From contig NC_134679.1 in assembly GCF_024713945.1 (NCBI RefSeq), forward strand, positions 4,283,001 to 4,347,000: a stretch of 64,000 bases of DNA, read 5' to 3'. Below are positions 55,790 to 64,000 of the stretch, one piece after another. Position numbers and translations under genes: made by a program. The DNA is from Dermatophagoides farinae. Lineage: Eukaryota > Arthropoda > Arachnida > Sarcoptiformes > Pyroglyphidae. Position 1 is the first letter of the stretch, and every line of letters begins with the position of its first letter. A model generated the notes under the pieces. That model worked only from the letters and a program-made list of their open reading frames with translations. It did no database searches and was not told the origin of the DNA.

Positions 55790-57113
55790 TTTTCAGGGAA
55801 ATTCCTGGAATTTCAAGATTTTTTCGAACCGTTGGTGAGTTTATTGGATAAAAGTGGTATGTCCAACCAAATGAAAATAATAATAATTCGTGAAAAATTA
55901 GATTCTTCAACACGAAAAACGTTAAAAGGATTGAAAAGTAATGATTATGAATTGGTAAAGAAAACATTAAAAGATCATTTTTATGATGAATTTGAAATGC
56001 AAGAACGAATTTTAAACGAATTTAAAAAATGAAGAATCCATAAAATTTGATTTTGATTTAGCATCTACCCAAAATCTATTGACAACAGCAAGAGATGCTC
56101 ACGAAAAACTATTGGTGGCAAATGCTGATGCATTTATTATACACAGATTGAAAAAAGAAATAATCACCAAACTACCGCCAACAACAAACAAGACAAATGT
56201 TAACATATAATCAAAACAAAAATTTTCAAAATCAAAATCAATTGGCTGTTGTGCCTAAACAAAATTATTTGGTAACAACACCTGAAGAAACAGAATCAGA
56301 AACTATTCAACAAGAACAACACCCATCGACAAGTGACACAAATACAAGTTATTTTGCAAGAAAAATAAAAAATGAACCCACAAATGATAGTGATTGTGAA
56401 TCAATAATTGGCTTGTATTGTCTTGAAAAACAAAGTTTGATGGCAAATAAAATTAAGAAAATTAATGATAATAAAGAAAATTTATTGTTGCCAATAACTG
56501 TTAATGGAATGATTAATAGCCAAAAGCAAAAATTCATATTGGATACTGGATCAAACATCAATATCATAACACCAAAAATGTGTAAAATATTGAATATTTC
56601 AATCACAAATCATGTTGAAACTATTAAAACTATTGGTACACAAACAAAAACAACGCATATTTGCAATACAAAAGTTATAATTGGTGAGATCGATACAGAA
56701 TTGGAATTTTTTGTATGTGAACATCCTCATGATATGATATTATTGAGTAGATCAGCAATCTTTGAATTTAATCTACATATTGGGGCTGGTCATCAAAATA
56801 AAAATGAAATAATAATTTATCAAAAATCAATCAAACAAAATCCACAAAAGACCGCAATGAAAGAAGAAACTAAGAAAATTATTGGAAAAACGGAATCAAT
56901 TAAAGAAACAATCAAAGAATTCAATCAAGCGTCTGCAAAAAATGAGGACGATATTGATAAGATAAAAGAGAAAAAAGCTTGTATTAATTTTAAAAATGAA
57001 ACAACAACAACACGTCAAGCTAATTCATATTCTGAAAAAGATCAAAGTGAAATTGATCAAGAAAAATCAAAATTATTGGAAATTGGTCCAATTAAAACAA
57101 AATCTAATTCAAC
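55766..57113 (+). pseudogene. BEL/Pao-like gag and aspartic protease region
   Basis: FSGKFLEFQDFFEPLVSLLD, then REKLDSSTRKTLKGLKSN and EMQERILNEFKK match the DUF1759-type gag of BEL/Pao elements. It reaches a TGA at 56030-56032, and a gag-like helical stretch continues in another frame to about 56208. The next frame (from about 56197) has a polar linker, then the retropepsin site FILDTGSNINIITPKM and a plausible protease body to about residue 210. A long Lys/Glu-rich tail follows, running into antisense of the endonuclease fragment at about 57113. No knuckles, RT or integrase were found. The 340-residue protease frame is the longest uninterrupted retroelement frame in the window. Confidence 0.7.
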
Positions 57114-57330
57114 TTATTGCTTACACCGACCATTATCAAAAGTCATGGTTCCATCATTTAAAATCACCAAATTTAGACGGCACAAAAGATCCACAATAAG
57201 CTCACCACCCCAAGCACGATGATGTGCATTAAAATCACCCGAAACAATAATTGGATATGTATAAAATGTAGTGACCAATCTTTCGATATTATCAATATCT
57301 TGTCTAAATGTTGCCATTCGGCTGATGATG
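57110..57330 (-). pseudogene. Non-LTR retrotransposon endonuclease (EEP) fragment
   Basis: On minus, IERLVTTFYTYPIIVSGDFN followed by AHHRAWGG is the catalytic motif of apurinic-like endonucleases of non-LTR elements (the Asp and Asn of GDFNAHH). LCRLNLVILNDGTMTF also fits. Only about 67 residues remain. It marks the right edge of the transposon-rich zone. Confidence 0.75.
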
Positions 57331-60300
57331 ATCCTTGATGGTATCTGCTTTCAATGCTTGATAAATTTGCTTTACTCTTTTACATCCGATGATTCTATCA
57401 TGATTATCGTCATCCAAAGAACTGTACAATAGATTTTTAGCCGCATACATACATTTCTCTTTATATCAATTACTGATTACTGAGTTTACTGATTCACATG
57501 TCGATGACTAAAGTCTATGAATATTTAATTGTACATACCATTATTGAAGCTGGACATTTTATCACAAATAAACGTAAAAAAAACACAAAAAAAAAATCAA
57601 AAATATTGTTTTTCTAAAGCAAAAATAACAAAGACAACGACAAGACACACAATCATTGCAGGGAATAAATCGACAATGAAAGTTCAAACGTTGTTGTTTA
57701 TAACCGCAACAGCAGAAATGTCGCTGCCAACAGTTCTCCAAAAGCATTGTCAAAGTTACAGCTCACAGACTACGCTTGTTTAGTAGCGCTACTTCTATGT
57801 TTGATCACTTTCGCTCTTTTCGTATACGTATTTTCGGCTATCGCTATTTTTTTTTCGCTGTTGTTGGTCGAAACCATATTTTTTATTCTTGACTCTCATT
57901 CTAAACAACAGATGTCGGTAAAAAAAAATTCAAATTCAATTTCAAAATCCTTGATTTGGCTTGGCCAAAAAACTTTTTTCACAACTCCATCAATCAAATG
58001 CAATTCAAAAGCGAAATGGAAATTATTCAAACCGGAAAACGACAACAACAACAGTATATAACTAAAACAAAACTTTATTTGTACACCGGGTGATATGTCA
58101 ATAGCAATTATCTTCATGACAATAACGACAACCAATGGACATTACATTAGAAATTCTCCAAGTCAAAAGTTTTCAACTGCAGGTTTTTGTACATTATATC
58201 ATTTATATATATTACTTCTAAGGAACATATCTCTGAGCATAAAAAGATTGAAAACCACTGTTAAAAGTGATCATCATCTTATGTGCTCAGCACGATGTCT
58301 CGATAAATATTTGTTATTCATGTTGAACTCATGTAATAATAAGAAAACGCTTTTCTATGACAATATATGGCATCCAATAATTTTGACCAGAAAAAACCAC
58401 TCAACTATTCTGCAATTCGTGTAAAAAAGTTGAATCAAGATCAAGAATTCAGTAATCTCATTTTTTCGTGCGGCACAGGATACTTACATGCAGTGATTCG
58501 AATGCTGAATCGATCCAATTCAAGTCGTTACGTAAAACTTAACATTAATGTTGTTGAAATGTAAAACATAATGAACCGAAAACAGCGATAACAACAAATG
58601 TGCAAAGATTTTAAACCTGAATCGAATACAAATAACATACGTACTGTACATGATGATAAAAAACATAAAATCAAGCAAAGTATAAAGAGATTATCATTGT
58701 TAACAATCAATTGATTTAATAATTGCCTCATCTTGAATTTTTAGCTTATTTAATCGACTTCCGTTACACATTATTTAATTGACCATCAATAACTATTTGA
58801 AAAATCTGATTCTTTTCTTTATTTTTTCTATTTGGAATCTTGCAACTAATTAAAAAACAAACAAATCCACTGACCTTGATTCATCAAGATTCTAAATAAA
58901 ATAACAAAAAAAACGATAAAAATTCAGTCACACACAGTCAAATTGTCATTTATCATTTATTTAAAATGAATGGCTCATTACCTCGATTTTGATGATGATG
59001 ATGATGATGATGATTAGAATTTTATTCATTAACATAGAAAATTTTTTATGTTATTCTTGTATGTGGATCGACAAACATTAATGATTTTCATCATCATCAT
59101 GACAATGACAACATGACAATTGAGTCGATCGGTAGTGTCATCATCATAATCGAATGGATTATTACCTGTTGTCATCGTCCTAATTGTGATAATAGTAGTA
59201 TACTTCAATGCCATCATCATTGTTGACAATTATAATAGGTTAGTGTCACACACACACACACGCATACACATGACAAATGTTTCCTTTTTAATTGGCAATT
59301 CTTTTTTCCTGAATGTTGAATCATCATCATGAATTGTCAACAATTTGGGAATTTATTTTCTATCAGAATTCGTTCCATTTTTTTTCGTGACAATATAGTG
59401 ACTTGGCTTTCATCATCATTGTTTTTATGGTCGAATTTAAAAAGGCGGATAACACACACACACACACACACATTGATAGCAAATAGCTTTCAACCTATCC
59501 CAAATTGTTCCATTTGATCGAATCCACATGGATCCAGTTGATGGACGATCAACAAAATGGTCATGGCTCAATTCTCACCCCCCCCATTTATTATGTCTCA
59601 TTGATTAACCAAGTGATTTCGAAACCAAACACAAATATATATTATTCAGTCAAGACAGTGTTATTAGTAGTAGTAGTGGCCAATTACAATTACAATATTA
59701 TACCAAGGTTTTCCCGCCATTGTATATGCAATATCACAGTTATATTGTTTATCACATAAATCAATGCTACTACTACCAAGATCCTATGTAGCGGTAAATT
59801 TTATTGAAAAACTAGTATCCTAAAGTAGAAGTAGTATTAGAATTAGTTATACGATTCATCATCGAATTTAAGACGCCAGGCGTCAGACATATCATGGATA
59901 TAGCTCATGGCATAAGCAAGCATTCTCATACACAACAAACTATTCATTCATTCATCTATCCATCCATACATCCAAGTCAATCCTTAGTAAAATGAAACTC
60001 AAACTTCAAAAAAAACTAGCCTCACCATCATCATCATCATCATCAATTCATTCATGAACATACACGCACAGATGTCCGTCTCTGGTGGACCATCGAAAAC
60101 TGAATTAACGATCCGATATCAGCAATAATCATCATCGCCAATAATAAGCAACAGCCAAGCAAACATTTATACGGCCAGCTACGACATCGATTTATTATCC
60201 AAATTGCAAATTTTTTTTTCTTTTTCCATCAAACACGAATTAAAGCCAACCCAATCTACCATTACCATCATCATCATCATCATCATCATCTTCAACATCA

Positions 60301-63300
60301 TCTACAGCAGCCGTCATAATATCTTCAAGTGCATCATTCCATGCAATCTTTTAACATCATCTTCGTCCATTATTGGATGTGGCGGCTGCTTTTCTATATC
60401 TGTATGTTATGATCTGAATTGAAGTGATGTGATCTACACAATCTGTGGGCAAAATTGATGCTTCACTCTTGGTTTGCATCGGTCTGGCTTCATTTAGCTC
60501 TTTGGATACAATTGATGATGGAAATGATGGCTGAATTGAATGTGAATGTGATGGCTAATATGGCTTGAATTATAAGTGTGTGTGTGTTGTGTATATGTCG
60601 AGTACGTGCTCGAATGACTTTAAATTCGGATGATGGTTGAACACATTAAAAACTGGATATAACTTTACATTCAACATTTTCATTTAATTAATGTTGAATG
60701 AATTATATTGAATGTGATGTATTGAATTCTATAAAAAAAAATTCTTAAGAATTCTGCTGATTTCTATGTGATTTTTTTGTTTTTATTATATTCTTCTTTT
60801 ATCGGCAACAACAAATAAACAAAAAACAAACACACACGCATCTACTAAATGATTGTATCATCATCAAAACCAAAACCTGAACATCTATTGCCTCGTCTTT
60901 GTTTTTTTTTCTCATCGATTTCATTGTCAAATTCAATACTGTCTTTTTGAAAAATCTTTATATTAAATTTCTTTACTGTGATATCAATTAAATTGAAATA
61001 TATAGAATGCTAATGGCAATCTTATCATCACCATTATAAACATGATCAAAATCATCATAAATTGAAAAAATGTGCTCCAAATCATAATCCATCTTTGTAT
61101 CCACTTTAAAACAAAATTATCCAATACAGGCAAGTTTTTAAATTCATTTTGGTCATCTGATTGGTCATTGTTTTAAATTTTTATGATTATAAAATCAAAA
61201 CAATTTGATTCTTTATCTCTCCATTATCAATCAATCTTGGATGATTTTTTTTTCTCTTTATTTCAAAAAAAAAATATAATCGTTTCATAATGACTGAATG
61301 TGGATTATCCAATCTGTTTTTCTTTATTATCATTTCTTTTTTATTCGATTAATGTTTGAAACATGTAGCCATAATGATAATGATCCTGATCTTATATTCA
61401 TCTTATGTTATATGGCTTGAAGGTATTTTTTGGGTCTCAATTTAAACTTTGAACACGGACATAATAAACATCTATGCCTGTATATTACTTGTTGATCTCC
61501 AAATTTGAGCTGCTATTTAGCTGTCCGCTGTTAGTCGTCGTGTGTGTCTGTCATCTTTACATGACTATAATCATTAAGACAAGCTTATTTCACTTATTAC
61601 TTAGTATTCGGCGAACAACAGACTAAGAATTCAAAAGAGTTGAAAAAGAAAAGATTTAAAAGTATTTAAGATTAAGCATACATGTTCGAGTATCATTATG
61701 TCATCAAAATCTATATATATTCTATATCTTTGTCATTGTTATTAATTGTTTAAAAGTTAATTCTTCTTTATGCTATCCTGTTACCATTCTGTTAGATTCA
61801 AAGAAACTTGACTCCAAACATAAAGAGACTGGAAACCTCTGTGTTAAGAAATGTCTATATTTGACGTCACCATCGTTTTTAATATTAATAAAATATAAAA
61901 ATTAATAATATTCTTAGCACGTTCTACTTTTCCCATCAATATCATCATCTTCATTTTTTTTTCTTAATAGACTTTGGTAGATACAATTAAAATAGAGCCA
62001 GTTTTTCTGTCTTGTTTGACTTATTCTTCTTTTAACTCTTCTATATATAATATATGATGATATGTCAATTCTAGTCAATATCAACGAATTGACAAGTTCC
62101 ATAATTGACACATACTGAATCATTGAATAACAATTGAATGAATCCACTCAATCGCAGTCTTAGGTATTGAACCGAATTTCAGTTGTTTGACCAACTAATT
62201 TGAAATTTCCAAAATCGAATCAAAATCCAGTTACATTCACAACACAATGAGTTCATAATCTAACCGTGTGTCAATTGTACATTGTTACGATTCTATCGGT
62301 ATCTATGATCAACACCGTTGATAACATAGATTAGTTCATAGAAATCATCCAATGACTAGTTTGGTTCAGCATCAACTTAAAAAAGTATGTAATATGTCAA
62401 CAGCAATAATAATGCAGAATATATATATTGTGTCTTGTTTCAATGCCATTTCCATTTGTTTTATGAGTAAATGGGCCTCTTTCGCACTTCAAACATGTCG
62501 TTAGTATTGTCGACGTTAGTAAATGGCCCATCCTCATGATGGTTCCCTGTATATATTTCTTTTTATATATGTCGATGACATCCAGAGATTTTCATCATTT
62601 ATCCATTGGTATCTCTCGTCCTATTTGCTTGATTGTCCGTTTCATGTTTGCAGTAAGCATTCTGCCAAATCAACCTAGAAAAGCAGTAGCCTATCTTTCG
62701 ATTTTTGTCTGGTTTGTGTTATGTTTGGACAGTACTTTAGCCTGCCACGGTTGATTTTAATGCGGGCGCCATATGTTTGTATGCTTGATATCAATGATAT
62801 TGCATTACAATGTTGTTGTTGAATTTAGGATTGTTAATGCTGTTTTTTGTTCGATAACAGCATGTTGGCTGACAATGGTGACAATGTTCATTTAGGGCTA
62901 ACTCGACTATGATGATGATCGTGGCCGAAAATTGGATAGACAGATAGAGCTTAGTCTTGTTATGTTAGTCGATTGGCGCCCACCACCATTGTCATCATCA
63001 TCATCATCATCATGGCGACCATTTATGATCACGATTACATACGCACACACGTCCTTAATATGTTGAAGCTTTTCTCTTTAGAAGCCCTAAACATGTCATG
63101 TTCACTAATAGAACTAATAATAATACTTAGGCACTTTAGCTGTTCCAAATGGAACTACCAGCCAACTGCCATGTGGAAATACACAAAACGGGGCTCTTTT
63201 TATACGCGAATTCGCATGTTCATCCAATTTGTGTTATCAGTGTAGTGTTTACTTGAACACTTTAGAGAGAGCCAAAGCCAATTCGGTTGTTGGCCCAAAT

Positions 63301-64000
63301 GGTTTCCTTTTCTTTGTATGTGTGTTCCGACTCAACACCATTAGCTTGTTAAAACATTTTTTTTTGGCTATTTTGTCCAAAGGTGGTGGTATGAAAAGTT
63401 TCTTGTTCCATTCTGGCGTCATCAATTTGGATCGATTGCCTGCTTGTTTTCATTTCATTCATTTTTTTTTGTTCGTAGTATTTGGTATCATTCATTCAGT
63501 TTGTATAAAGTTTTTCGTTCCATTTGTTGTAAAGTTTCATGGAGTTTAGTGAAATCTAACAAAAATGACATGTTGAAATAGACAGATAGATAGCTGGAAG
63601 ACAAAAAAAAACTAAACATCCGAGGACTATTTAAAAGTCAATTCTGAAACGGACAAACAAACAAATGAACAACGACAAACTGCTATTATAATCATTGTAA
63701 AGTTTACAGAAATTTTATTTTAGTTTTGAGAAATCTATTCAGAATGTCAATGGACAATATTAATAAGAATGGAAAAAACTCTTTATCAATTGTGGTCACA
63801 TCACGGATTCTTCAAATCATCTTTTTCTTCCCAATATTCTAAATCTCATTTCATATTGCTCTCATTTCAATTTGAAGAAAGAATTTTCTCTCGTATTTCT
63901 GCAAGAAGAATTCAATTCTATACAACCTTGCGAAAGCATTCTCTGTCAACTTGAAAACTATTGCAAAATGGTTATGATTGTGTGTTTGTTGTATGAATGA
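57331..64000. other. Low-complexity intergenic or intronic DNA, no supported gene
   Basis: Mostly AT-rich with microsatellites: (ATG)n near 58990-59013, (CA)n at 59243-59262 and 59451-59472, (ATC)n at 60265-60292 and 62993-63013. Short frames occur (for example 57747-58061 and 63229-63549), but they are hydrophobic or low-complexity and have no family resemblance. The stretch 62400-63300 is a little richer in GC and could hold regulatory or UTR sequence of a gene beyond the window. Confidence 0.5.

Noticed and set aside
58367-58564. 65-residue frame (GTGYLHAVIRML) as a possible gene end
   Set aside because: No family resemblance, no neighbouring exons, and it lies in low-complexity intergenic DNA.

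Overview
This window is AT-rich eukaryotic DNA. Its genes carry short introns (56 to 79 bases) with canonical GT/AG borders, and microsatellites and poly-A/poly-T tracts are abundant. Gene content (a capicua orthologue, a TBC1D2-type Rab GAP, TFIIIC subunit 3, a FAXDC2-type hydroxylase), arthropod-type transposons and TTAGG runs suggest an arthropod. I favour an acariform mite, but that is an inference from sequence style and not proven here. All identities below come from reading motifs; no database search was run.

Region 1 (1-14313) is dominated by capicua (cic). Eight exons assemble without a frame break into 2013 codons. The order is an N-terminal Capicua-specific domain, a Cys/His cluster, an ataxin-1-binding-like motif, the HMG box and the C1 motif. 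A 2.1 kb intron precedes a probable alternative first exon (Cic-S-like). Region 2 (15558-23241) holds a PH + coiled-coil + TBC Rab GAP (plus strand), a convergent intronless GTF3C3-like TPR gene (minus strand, 96 bases away), a divergent three-exon FAXDC2-like gene, and an intron-containing tRNA-Ser(CGA). These are ordinary host genes. The C-terminus of the Rab GAP is shifted by one base in an A-run.

Region 3 (about 23.8-57.3 kb) is a transposon graveyard. It contains a Tigger/pogo-like MITE and fragments of piggyBac, Helitron, hAT, Ty1/copia, Ty3/gypsy, BEL/Pao and several non-LTR elements. It also contains three copies of an intron-bearing transposase-like family, 105-bp and 22-bp satellites, a GC-rich minisatellite next to an aldehyde dehydrogenase fragment, a 1-kb inverted repeat, and an element with inverted ends containing TTAGG runs. 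Set among these are a U6 snRNA gene with an odd 5' end, a coiled-coil GIY-YIG nuclease gene of LEM-3/ANKLE1 type, and at least six copies of an unrecognised small single-pass membrane protein. Those copies share a signal peptide, an acidic Thr-rich stretch, one TM helix and sometimes a TATA box. They are the best candidate for something undescribed.

Region 4 (about 57.3-64 kb) is low-complexity, probably intergenic or intronic DNA in which I could not support a gene.
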